Shown here piece after piece: positions 1 through 4,988 of a DNA stretch of 6,003 bases. The notes under the pieces are model-generated. The model worked only from the letters and a program-made list of their open reading frames with translations. It made no database searches and was not told where the DNA came from. A program made the position numbers and the translations under genes. This DNA comes from Oscillospiraceae bacterium (GTDB taxonomy: Bacteria > Bacillota > Clostridia > Oscillospirales > Ruminococcaceae): NCBI GenBank assembly GCA_017394475.1, contig JAFPYQ010000316.1, positions 1-6,003 of the forward strand. The letters are read 5' to 3'. Position 1 is the stretch's first letter; every line of letters begins with the position of its first letter.

Positions 1-253
1 GGTGGAAGAGACTACAGCAGAGGAAGTTTCAGAAGCTGAGACCACCGTGACCACCAAGGCAAAGAAGGAAACGGCTCCCAAAGAGACAAGGGTCACAAGG
101 GACCGTGCAGCAGAGGCAGAACGCATCGCAGCAAACGCCCCTAAGGACACAGGCAGCGTAGCAGCAGTGGTGATAATAGTCATTCTGGTGATAGTGCTCG
201 GTGTGGGCGGATATTTCGGATATATGTATCTCAAGCGCAACAAGAAGATCTGA
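1..253 (+). CDS. C-terminal end of a Thr/Glu-rich protein with a C-terminal membrane anchor (5' partial)
   Basis: The reading frame is open from the left edge, so the start lies outside the window; the GTG at position 2 has no ribosome site visible and should not be taken as a start. About 83 residues are visible. The first ~50 are polar and rich in Glu, Thr, Ala and Lys with no hydrophobic core, as in a flexible stalk. One transmembrane helix follows (about visible residues 52-75, rich in Val and Ile), then a short basic end, LKRNKKI. By the positive-inside rule the tail is cytoplasmic and the polar stalk outside, as in a C-terminally anchored surface protein. No catalytic domain is visible, so the function of the whole protein cannot be named. 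A strong terminator follows 9 nt after the stop, so this gene ends a transcription unit separate from dtd. The acidic-Thr stalk, helix and basic end resemble in layout the 97-residue protein at 4297-4590. Confidence 0.7.
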   Translation, partial: VEETTAEEVSEAETTVTTKAKKETAPKETRVTRDRAAEAERIAANAPKDTGSVAAVVIIVILVIVLGVGGYFGYMYLKRNKKI

Positions 254-262
254 TAGAAAATG

Positions 263-296
263 AAATGATCCGGCTATAAAGGGTCGGGTCATTTTT
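263..296 (+). terminator. Rho-independent terminator
   Basis: Positions 263-274 pair with 283-294 as a 12-bp stem containing two G-T wobbles, around an 8-nt loop (275-282). The 3' arm runs into five T residues (292-296). It sits 9 nt after the stop of the upstream gene and 27 nt before the dtd start, so it separates the two transcription units. Confidence 0.85.
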
Positions 297-323
297 CAGT
301 ATAGGCATTACCGAGGTTTTGAT

Positions 324-758
324 ATGAGAGCGATAATACAGCGTGTTTCCTCCGCCAGCGTGGCGGTGGACGGAAATGTCTGCGGCAGCATAGACCAGGG
401 CTTTCTGATACTGGTGGGCTTTACCCATACAGATACCCGCGCAGAGTGTGACAAAATGGCAAAGAAGATATCCGCCATGCGCATATTTTCCGATGAGAAC
501 GACAAGATAAACCTGTCCCTTTCGGATGTGGACGGGCAGATACTGTGCATATCACAGTTCACGCTGTATGCAGACTGCTCCCACGGCAACCGCCCCGCAT
601 TCATAAATGCCATGCAGCCCCACATGGCAGACGAACTGTACGGATATTTCTGCGATACACTGTCAAAGACCTTCCATGTGGAAAAAGGGATATTCGGGGC
701 TGATATGAAAGTAACACTGGTAAATGACGGGCCATTCACCATTTCACTCGAATACTGA
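324..758 (+). CDS. dtd: D-aminoacyl-tRNA deacylase (D-Tyr-tRNA(Tyr) deacylase)
   Basis: Cytoplasmic proofreading enzyme that hydrolyses D-amino acids (and, as known for the family, glycine mischarged on tRNA-Ala) from tRNA, keeping D-residues out of translation. The protein has 144 residues, the usual length for the single-domain DTD fold. It opens with MRAIIQRVSSASV, close to the family N-terminus. The SQFTL motif is at residues 77-81, carrying the active-site Thr80, and is followed by the conserved segment ending HGNRPAF (87-93). The C-terminal Gly-cisPro motif is NDGPFT (134-139); most family members read NDGPVT, so Phe138 is a mild variation. A GAGG site (313-316) lies 7 nt before the ATG. 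It follows a terminator and starts the dtd-murB-dut cluster, but I see no convincing promoter in the ~70-nt gap. Linkage to murB is positional; there is no functional need for it. Confidence 0.96.
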   Translation: MRAIIQRVSSASVAVDGNVCGSIDQGFLILVGFTHTDTRAECDKMAKKISAMRIFSDENDKINLSLSDVDGQILCISQFTLYADCSHGNRPAFINAMQPHMADELYGYFCDTLSKTFHVEKGIFGADMKVTLVNDGPFTISLEY

Positions 759-790
759 CGGCCATACGCCCCATCAGAACCCATCAGATA

Positions 791-796
791 AGGTGA
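791..796 (+). promoter_or_regulatory. Ribosome binding site fixing the murB start
   Basis: AGGTGA ends 5 nt before the ATG at 802. It supports that start over an in-frame ATG at 724, which lies inside the dtd coding region and would add 26 low-complexity residues not expected in MurB. Confidence 0.7.
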
Positions 797-801
797 TCAG
801 A

Positions 802-1710
802 ATGAATCAAGGATCCATAGATACGATAAAGGCAGCTGCCGTGCAGTGCGGCTGTGAGATAAACACGAACGAGCCCCTTTCAGCTCACACTTCCTTCGGC
901 ATAGGCGGCAGTGCCGCTCTTTTCATAGAGGCAGCACCCGAAGGCCTTTCACAGCTTATAAAGACCATCACCGCGGAAAACATCCCCTTCATGGCTCTTG
1001 GGAAGGGCTCAAATATGCTCTTTTCCGATGCACCCCATGATATGGTGATCCTCCATTTCGGCAGGGCATTTTCGGGGGTGGAGATCACAGGGAACACCGT
1101 CACAGCCTATGCGGGCACTCCCCTTTCCAATGTATGCACCGCCGCCAGGGATGCAGGGCTCACAGGGCTTGAATTTGCCTACGGCATACCCGGCAGCATA
1201 GGCGGAGCGGTATATATGTACGCGGGCGCATACGGCGGGGAGATGGCTCAGGTGTTAAAGAGCGTGAAAGCCGTGGATATGCAGGGAAATGAGCGTATCT
1301 TCGCCGCTGATGAACTGGGGCTCTCATACCGCAGGAGCGTTTTTGCCGAAAACGGATATATCATAATTTCCGCCGAAATGGTGCTTGAAAATGGCGATAA
1401 GGCAGAGATAACCGCAAAGATGAATGAGCTCATGGACCGCCGCAGGGACAAGCAGCCCCTTGAATACAAAAGTGCTGGCAGCACCTACAAGCGCCCTGTG
1501 GGAGCATTCGCAGGCGGGCTCATAGTGCAGTGCGGCCTCAAAGGCTACTCCGTGGGTGACGCACAGGTGAGCACAAAGCATGCAGGCTTCGTGATAAACA
1601 CGGGGAAGGCATCATTTGACGATGTGATGTCGGTGATAGTCCACGTTCAGGATGTGGTAAAGGAAAAGACGGGCTTTGAGCTTGAATGTGAAGTGAGGAT
1701 CGTCAGATGA
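802..1710 (+). CDS. murB: UDP-N-acetylmuramate dehydrogenase
   Basis: Cytoplasmic FAD enzyme that reduces UDP-GlcNAc-enolpyruvate to UDP-MurNAc with NADPH, the second committed step of peptidoglycan precursor synthesis. From the ATG at 802 it has 302 residues, normal for a type II-like MurB. FAD-domain motifs: HTSFGIGGSA (29-38), GKGSNMLFSD (67-76) and YGIPGSIGGAVYM (127-139). Catalytic positions as known for the family: Arg177 in SYRRS, Ser227 in GSTYKRP (226-232), which is the proton donor, and Glu297 near the C-terminus (ECEVRIVR). VSTKHAGFVIN (256-266) is the usual substrate-domain segment. One oddity: after GGAVYM the motif reads YAGAYGGE, where the family normally has NAGAYGGE, so the conserved Asn is Tyr140. 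All catalytic residues are present, so it should be active. It lies 43 nt after dtd and overlaps dut by 4 nt (ATGA), indicating co-transcription and probably translational coupling with dut. Confidence 0.96.
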   Translation: MNQGSIDTIKAAAVQCGCEINTNEPLSAHTSFGIGGSAALFIEAAPEGLSQLIKTITAENIPFMALGKGSNMLFSDAPHDMVILHFGRAFSGVEITGNTVTAYAGTPLSNVCTAARDAGLTGLEFAYGIPGSIGGAVYMYAGAYGGEMAQVLKSVKAVDMQGNERIFAADELGLSYRRSVFAENGYIIISAEMVLENGDKAEITAKMNELMDRRRDKQPLEYKSAGSTYKRPVGAFAGGLIVQCGLKGYSVGDAQVSTKHAGFVINTGKASFDDVMSVIVHVQDVVKEKTGFELECEVRIVR

Positions 1711-2198
1711 GATTTGAGAAGATATCATTCACGCGGTTTGTTTCGGACTTTGCATCCGCAGCCCCCGTCGGAATGACGGCACAGAGCCTTTACGATGCCC
1801 TGCGCCTGCCGGAAAGAGCCACAAAGCACAGCGCGGGATATGACTTTTTCGCCCCGTTCCCCATATCCCTTGCCCCGGGAGAGTTCATGACAGTGCCCAC
1901 AGGCATACGCGCTATCCTGGATGATGACAAGTTCCTTGCCATCTATCCCCGCAGCGGACTGGGCTTCAAATACCGCCTGCAGCTTTTCAACACCGTGGGC
2001 ATAATAGATGCGGACTACGCACAGTCCGACAATGAGGGGCATATCTTCGTCAAGATAATGAACAGCAGCCCCGAAGGGAAAACCCTGGAGATAAAGCAGG
2101 GAGAGGCATTCTGCCAGGGGATAATACAGCAGTATTTCCTTGTGGACGGAGATAATGCATCAAATACACGAAACGGCGGGCTGGGCAGCACCACCTGA
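1707..2198 (+). CDS. dut: dUTP diphosphatase (dUTPase), Clostridia/phage-type
   Basis: Hydrolyses dUTP to dUMP and pyrophosphate, keeping uracil out of DNA and supplying dUMP for thymidylate synthesis; the family is trimeric. The protein has 163 residues. All five dUTPase motifs are in order: I, HSAGYDFFA (41-49); II, PRSGLGFK (81-88); III, TVGIIDADY (96-104) with catalytic Asp101, followed by the SDNEGHI insertion typical of the Clostridia/phage branch; IV, GEAFCQGII (132-140); V, RNGGLGSTT (155-163), ending exactly at the C-terminus. A ~40-residue N-terminal extension precedes motif I, also usual in this branch. Two departures from consensus: motif II has Gly84 where the second Ser of PRSS is usual, and motif V has Leu159 where a Phe that stacks on the uracil is usual. 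The start overlaps the murB stop by 4 nt, so it is probably translated by coupling. Confidence 0.93.
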   Translation: MRFEKISFTRFVSDFASAAPVGMTAQSLYDALRLPERATKHSAGYDFFAPFPISLAPGEFMTVPTGIRAILDDDKFLAIYPRSGLGFKYRLQLFNTVGIIDADYAQSDNEGHIFVKIMNSSPEGKTLEIKQGEAFCQGIIQQYFLVDGDNASNTRNGGLGSTT

Positions 2199-2261
2199 CC
2201 TGGAATGCCATAACGGACAGAACAGGACAGACCGATATTATCATAAAGAGCAGGTGAAAAT

Positions 2262-2681
2262 ATGGAAGGCTTTGACCCCAGACCATTATGTGAACAGATG
2301 GTGACCCTTGCAAAGATATTCAAGAGGGATTTTACATACAAAAAAGAGGATATAAAGGAACTCGATGAGATACTCGAAGTCCTTCACAACGAGTACGAGA
2401 GCGGAAAGATGAAGGAACCCGAGCTGCAGAAGGCATCCCTTTATGCAGGAATATATATTGGTGAGCTCATGCTCAGGGAAAAGTATGCGGAATGCGGCTA
2501 CAGATGGGCTCTCGATGAGAACGAGCCCTGTCTTGAAAAGGATGACGGGAACAAATGCTACCCCTGCGCGAAAGTGTGGAAGCGTATCGTCAACGGCAGA
2601 GAGGACAGCGTGAAGTCGTTCTTTGATATCGGCATACTCATAGCCGAAGGAAAGATACCCGGCGTGAACAAAGGCAAGTAA
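2262..2681 (+). CDS. Protein of unknown function (139 aa)
   Basis: I do not recognise a named family. A good ribosome site, AGGTGA (2252-2257), lies 4 nt before the ATG, and the gene follows dut by 63 nt and precedes a stem-loop terminator, so it is probably the last gene of the dtd-murB-dut unit. The protein is soluble, with no signal peptide or membrane segment. Residues 1-50 are charged and probably helical (KKEDIKELDEILEVLHNEY). A middle segment, ASLYAGIYIGELML (58-71), leads to a Trp (82), and the C-terminal part holds AKVWKRIVNGREDSVKSFF (103-121). From memory, the order 'LYxGxYxGE - W - kVxKRixNGxxDSvxxF' recurs in small uncharacterised Bacillota proteins, but I cannot name the family. 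Five cysteines are present (10, 78, 90, 99, 102), including CYPC; metal binding is possible but unproven. Confidence 0.82.
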   Translation: MEGFDPRPLCEQMVTLAKIFKRDFTYKKEDIKELDEILEVLHNEYESGKMKEPELQKASLYAGIYIGELMLREKYAECGYRWALDENEPCLEKDDGNKCYPCAKVWKRIVNGREDSVKSFFDIGILIAEGKIPGVNKGK

Positions 2682-2691
2682 CGGCGGCCAT

Positions 2692-2735
2692 ATACAGCTC
2701 TCCACATGCGAAGGCGGCGGAGAGCTGTATTGTTT
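2692..2735 (+). terminator. Probable intrinsic terminator after the dut cluster
   Basis: A perfect 12-bp inverted repeat pairs 2692-2703 (ATACAGCTCTCC) with 2719-2730 around a 15-nt loop, and is followed by TGTTT (2731-2735). The stem is strong but the T tract is short, so termination may be partial. It starts 10 nt after the stop of the 139-residue gene and lies upstream of the next promoter. Confidence 0.7.
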
Positions 2736-2812
2736 ATGAGTACTGCGGCGGTGCTTCCTTTACCGAAAGATGATCATTCCCATGAACAGTTTAGATAAAA
2801 ATCCCGAAAAAT

Positions 2813-2841
2813 TTGACAACAGCAATTGTTTGTGCTATAAT
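2813..2841 (+). promoter_or_regulatory. Sigma-A promoter with consensus -35, 17-nt spacer and extended -10
   Basis: TTGACA (2813-2818) and TATAAT (2836-2841) match both consensus hexamers exactly at the ideal 17-nt spacing, with TGC just before the -10 giving the extended TGnTATAAT form. Transcription should start near 2848, giving a leader of roughly 30 nt before the GTG at 2880. This should be a strong constitutive promoter unless repressed. The spacer has a central CAATTG and a small ACAA/TTGT dyad (2816-2819 with 2826-2829) too weak to call an operator. Positions 2736-2812, before the promoter, hold nothing I can identify. Confidence 0.9.
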
Positions 2842-2864
2842 ATATAAGGTTTACTATCTTTTGC

Positions 2865-2870
2865 GGAGGT
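2865..2870 (+). promoter_or_regulatory. Ribosome binding site for the GTG-started MFS gene
   Basis: GGAGGT ends 9 nt before the GTG at 2880. It is the strongest Shine-Dalgarno match near this frame and justifies a GTG start where no ATG is suitably placed. Confidence 0.8.
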
Positions 2871-2879
2871 ACCCATCCG

Positions 2880-3926
2880 GTGAACACAGGAAACAGAGCG
2901 GGCAGATACGGGATCGCATCTCTGTGGTGCATAGCCCATTTTGCCCTTGAAGTGATATGCTTTCAGTATTATTACCTGTACTTCCGCAGCGCTGCCATCG
3001 CAGCATTCATATCCATGGGATATGATCTTGTGGCATTCCTGCCGCAGGTGTTCATCGGGAGCTTCACCGATGAGCATAAAAAGTTCAGGCCCGGGTATGC
3101 GGGAGCGGCTCTGGTTTTCGCAGGGCTTTTCCTGAATATTGCCCCATTGCCCCGACTGCTGCCCTTTCTGCTCATATCCGCAGGGAACGCCTTTGTCCAT
3201 GTGGGCGGCGCGAAGGATACACTCGATACCTGCGGGGACAAGCTGTCCCCTCCTGCAATATTCGTTGCGGGCGGCTCCGTCGGAGTCATCACGGGCAGGC
3301 TGCTGGGGAGCCATGACAAGCCTGTCATCATCGGTGCTGTCATCATGGCAGCAGGTGTGCTGTGCATATTCCTGAGCGACCGCATCAAGGCAAAAATGGC
3401 GGAAACCTCCCCCGCAGCGTATGATATCGCGGATGGCCGCAGGAGCATCCCCGTGATCGCCGCACTGTCATTCTTTGTGGTGGCTGCAAGAGGGCTTGCA
3501 GGCTATGGCATACCGACAAACTGGGCAAATGTGGAGCTCCATTCCGTCCTGCTGTTCTGCGGGATGGGTCTGGGAAAGGCTCTGGGCGGGATCTTTTCCG
3601 ATATATTCGGTGCTAAGAAAACAGCACTTGTTTCTACTGCACTGTCCTTGCCGCTGATATTTCTTGGCGCGGATAATATGGTCATATCCCTTTTTGCGGT
3701 GACGCTGTTTTCCATGACCATGGCAACGACCCTGGGCATACTGGTGTCTGTCTTCCCGAAAACTCCCGTCACAGCATACGGCATAACCGTTGCAGGGCTG
3801 CTTTTCGGCAGTATGTTCGTTTTCATAAAGCCCTTCTGCCCCGTACTGTTCGGGCCTGTTGTGATAACGTTGCTGATGATATCCGTGTTCTGCTCGCTGA
3901 TGTATATCATGAAAAGGGATAAATAA
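2880..3926 (+). CDS. Compact MFS-type membrane transporter
   Basis: Polytopic protein of 348 residues (GTG start), mostly hydrophobic with about 10-12 predicted helices by eye; shorter than typical 400-residue MFS members because loops are short. An MFS motif A-like loop occurs in both halves: GSFTDEHKK (60-68, Gly60 and Asp64) after the second helix, and GGIFSDIFGAKK (236-247, Gly237, Asp241, Gly244, Lys246-247) at the matching place in the second half, as expected for two repeated bundles. A Gly-rich helix, GGSVGVITGRLLG (131-143), resembles motif C. Other polar residues within the membrane part are NAFVHVGGAKD (103-113) and Arg204, probably functional. A charged loop at about 167-190 joins the halves. 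Substrate and direction cannot be told from sequence. It is the first gene after the strong promoter, and its stop overlaps the next start by 1 nt (TAATG), so its function is probably tied to the next gene. Confidence 0.85.
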   Translation: MNTGNRAGRYGIASLWCIAHFALEVICFQYYYLYFRSAAIAAFISMGYDLVAFLPQVFIGSFTDEHKKFRPGYAGAALVFAGLFLNIAPLPRLLPFLLISAGNAFVHVGGAKDTLDTCGDKLSPPAIFVAGGSVGVITGRLLGSHDKPVIIGAVIMAAGVLCIFLSDRIKAKMAETSPAAYDIADGRRSIPVIAALSFFVVAARGLAGYGIPTNWANVELHSVLLFCGMGLGKALGGIFSDIFGAKKTALVSTALSLPLIFLGADNMVISLFAVTLFSMTMATTLGILVSVFPKTPVTAYGITVAGLLFGSMFVFIKPFCPVLFGPVVITLLMISVFCSLMYIMKRDK

Positions 3927-4285
3927 TGGAACTGATCGGATTATTTATCAGTCTTTTCAAAGCGCTGATCCTCACCGTAATCATCGAAGGCGCGGTCATG
4001 ATCCTTATGACCCGCGATAAGGACAAACTAAAACACAGCGTATACTGCAACCTGATGACAAATCCCCTTCTGAACCTCATCGGGCTACTGGTATTCAATA
4101 TTTTTTCATACAAGGCGTACATCATATATGTGGCTGTGGGCGAGCTCATCGTGTTCGTCTCCGAGGCAAAGCTCTACGGGCTGTTCGGTGAAAAGTCCGC
4201 AAAGAAAGCATATCTGATGTCATTTGCCGCAAATATGTGTTCATTCCTTTCAGGGCTCATCCTGAACCATTTCGACCTTATCTGA
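3926..4285 (+). CDS. Four-helix integral membrane protein of unknown function (119 aa)
   Basis: The ATG overlaps the MFS stop by 1 nt, implying translational coupling. The protein is almost all membrane: helices at about 3-28, 48-60, 63-79 and 95-113, with a basic loop DKDKLKH (31-37). The striking features are polar residues in or next to helices: Glu21; an asparagine-rich turn, CNLMTNPLLN (41-50: Asn42, Thr45, Asn46, Pro47, Asn50); GELIVFVSEAKLY (72-84) with Glu73 and Glu80 one helical face apart; and SFAANMCSFLSGL (99-111) with Asn103. From memory this TNPLLN plus double-Glu pattern occurs in other small bacterial membrane proteins, but I cannot assign a family name. Buried acids and amides suggest ion or substrate contact, or helix packing with the MFS protein; both are inference. 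It has no signal peptide separate from helix 1. Confidence 0.85.
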   Translation: MELIGLFISLFKALILTVIIEGAVMILMTRDKDKLKHSVYCNLMTNPLLNLIGLLVFNIFSYKAYIIYVAVGELIVFVSEAKLYGLFGEKSAKKAYLMSFAANMCSFLSGLILNHFDLI

Positions 4286-4296
4286 GGAGAATATTT

Positions 4297-4590
4297 ATGA
4301 ATAACAGGATGTTTACTCTCGATCTGCTGGTAGAACCCGGCGAATACAGCGAAGCTCCCGGATGGCAGGAAGAACAGGACACTGTCACCGAAGAACAGAC
4401 AAGGACAGAGGACGTTGGCGCAGGTGCCGGCGAAACAGCCGTGGCTCAAAGGCTGAATGAGAACGCACCCGCCGAAAATGCGCCTTTCCTTGCGGTGTTA
4501 GGCGTTTCTGCCGCAGTCATCGCTGTTGCCGTGGCGCTCTCGGTAAGGAAAATAGCCGCAAAAGCTGCCCTCCCCGCGGAGGATAAATGA
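4297..4590 (+). CDS. Small single-pass membrane protein with N-terminal LD motif, acidic stalk (97 aa)
   Basis: First of four small membrane proteins in a row. The ATG at 4297 is preceded by GAGGAGA (4284-4290) with a 6-nt gap; an in-frame ATG at 4237 lies inside the previous gene and is rejected. Residues 1-14 contain the shared pattern F-T-L-D-x4-P (Phe6, Leu8, Asp9, Pro14). A polar, strongly acidic stalk rich in Glu, Thr and Ala follows (15-62), then one transmembrane helix (about 64-83, Ala/Val-rich) and a short basic end (RKIAAKAALPAEDK). There is no N-terminal signal peptide, so the likely topology is stalk outside and basic end inside. This member has the longest stalk of the four. The function is unknown. 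Its layout (Thr/Glu stalk, helix, basic tail) recalls the protein ending at 253. Confidence 0.8.
   Translation: MNNRMFTLDLLVEPGEYSEAPGWQEEQDTVTEEQTRTEDVGAGAGETAVAQRLNENAPAENAPFLAVLGVSAAVIAVAVALSVRKIAAKAALPAEDK
4578..4582 (+). promoter_or_regulatory. Ribosome binding site that decides between two adjacent ATG codons
   Basis: GGAGG lies inside the end of the 97-residue gene. It is 4 nt from the ATG at 4587 and 7 nt from the in-frame ATG at 4590; the second spacing is closer to optimal, so 4590 is preferred. Confidence 0.65.
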
Positions 4591-4775
4591 TGGATAGATA
4601 TACGCTTGATGCTGCCGTTCCCCCTTTCTATGCCGTGGACGGATTTATCCCGACCGTGATCGTGGTCATCGTGATACTTGCACTGATAACAGGCGGCGTG
4701 ATATTTTTCGTGAAAAAGGCTAAAAAAGACAACTCCCGCGATGATAAAAAGGGCGATGAGGAAAGCAAAGGATGA
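4590..4775 (+). CDS. Small single-pass membrane protein with N-terminal LD motif (61 aa)
   Basis: Second of the four. The start at 4590 shares one base with the previous stop (TGATG); an alternative ATG at 4587 would add one Met and give a 4-nt overlap. The short N-terminus carries the shared pattern Y-T-L-D-x4-P (Tyr4, Leu6, Asp7, Pro12), and the stretch to residue 20 is net negative. One transmembrane helix (about 21-41, mostly Ile and Val) is followed at once by KKAKK and a highly charged Lys/Asp/Glu tail to the C-terminus. The basic residues right after the helix predict N-out/C-in. There is no Cys and no cleavable signal sequence. The function is unknown; overlap with both neighbours points to balanced co-expression. 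Confidence 0.78.
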   Translation: MDRYTLDAAVPPFYAVDGFIPTVIVVIVILALITGGVIFFVKKAKKDNSRDDKKGDEESKG

Positions 4776-4963
4776 CAGCTATGCAGATATATCAGCTCGA
4801 TCTCAGTTTTTCCCCTTTGGTGATCGCTTATGTTCTCTTACCATGGATACTGGTCCTGATAGGGATCATCGCGTTGATATCATACTGCGTTATCAAAAAG
4901 GCAGCACGGAAGAACAAGACCGATGACGATGGGGAGCAGAAAAACCCATCAGAGGATGAATGA
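4772..4963 (+). CDS. Small single-pass membrane protein with N-terminal LD motif (63 aa)
   Basis: Third of the four. The ATG at 4772 overlaps the previous stop as ATGA and has GAGGA (4758-4762) 9 nt upstream. An in-frame ATG at 4781, with AAAGGA (4767-4772) 8 nt before it, would begin MQIYQLDL and align exactly with the start of the next gene, so the true start may be 4781. The shared pattern is Y-Q-L-D-x4-P (Tyr7, Leu9, Asp10, Pro15 from 4772). The transmembrane helix covers about 18-41, with Pro24-Trp25 near its outer part, then KKAARKNK and an acidic, polar tail to the end. N-out/C-in topology is predicted. It is most similar to the next gene at the N-terminus. The function is unknown. Confidence 0.77.
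   Translation: MTAMQIYQLDLSFSPLVIAYVLLPWILVLIGIIALISYCVIKKAARKNKTDDDGEQKNPSEDE
4781..4804 (+). repeat. Diverged direct repeat, copy 1 (coding)
   Basis: This stretch begins ATGCAGATA and matches the stretch at 4965-4988 at 19 of 24 positions, in the same frame of two adjacent genes. It encodes MQIYQLDL here and MQIHELDI there. The similarity fades after the LD motif, consistent with old gene duplication or selection on the N-terminus. Confidence 0.6.
4951..4956 (+). promoter_or_regulatory. Ribosome binding site fixing the start at 4965
   Basis: AGAGGA ends 8 nt before the ATG at 4965. The in-frame ATGs at 4923 and 4956 have no suitably spaced site, so 4965 is preferred for the fourth small gene. 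Confidence 0.6.
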
Positions 4964-4964
4964 T

Positions 4965-4988
4965 ATGCAGATACATGAACTTGATATC
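4965..4988 (+). repeat. Diverged direct repeat, copy 2 (coding)
   Basis: Partner of the stretch at 4781-4804, 184 bases away. Five mismatches are spread over 24 positions, some synonymous and some changing residues, so the match is kept at protein level more than as exact DNA. Confidence 0.6.

Noticed and set aside
724..801. Longer murB start at ATG 724
   Set aside because: It lies within dtd, lacks a ribosome site and adds 26 residues unlike MurB; ATG 802 has AGGTGA at 5 nt.
2215..2231. Short direct repeat GGACAGA (2215-2221 and 2225-2231)
   Set aside because: Only two 7-nt copies in a short gap; expected by chance and tied to no gene feature.
2213..2241. Promoter before the 139-residue gene (TATTAT at 2236-2241)
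   Set aside because: No acceptable -35 at 16-18 nt; the hexamer there is ACGGAC. The gene is more likely read through from dut.
2972..3448. Long open frame on the - strand opposite the MFS gene
   Set aside because: No ribosome site or recognisable motif; it is the mirror of a long coding frame on the + strand. The same holds for - strand frames at 308-784, 1725-2042, 2286-2705 and 3503-3910.
4237..4296. Longer start for the 97-residue gene at ATG 4237
   Set aside because: It overlaps the four-helix protein by about 50 nt and moves the LD motif away from the N-terminus; ATG 4297 has a strong GAGGAGA.
4923..4964. Longer start for the fourth small gene at ATG 4923
   Set aside because: It overlaps the third gene by 41 nt, has no well-placed ribosome site and breaks the pattern shared by the other three N-termini.
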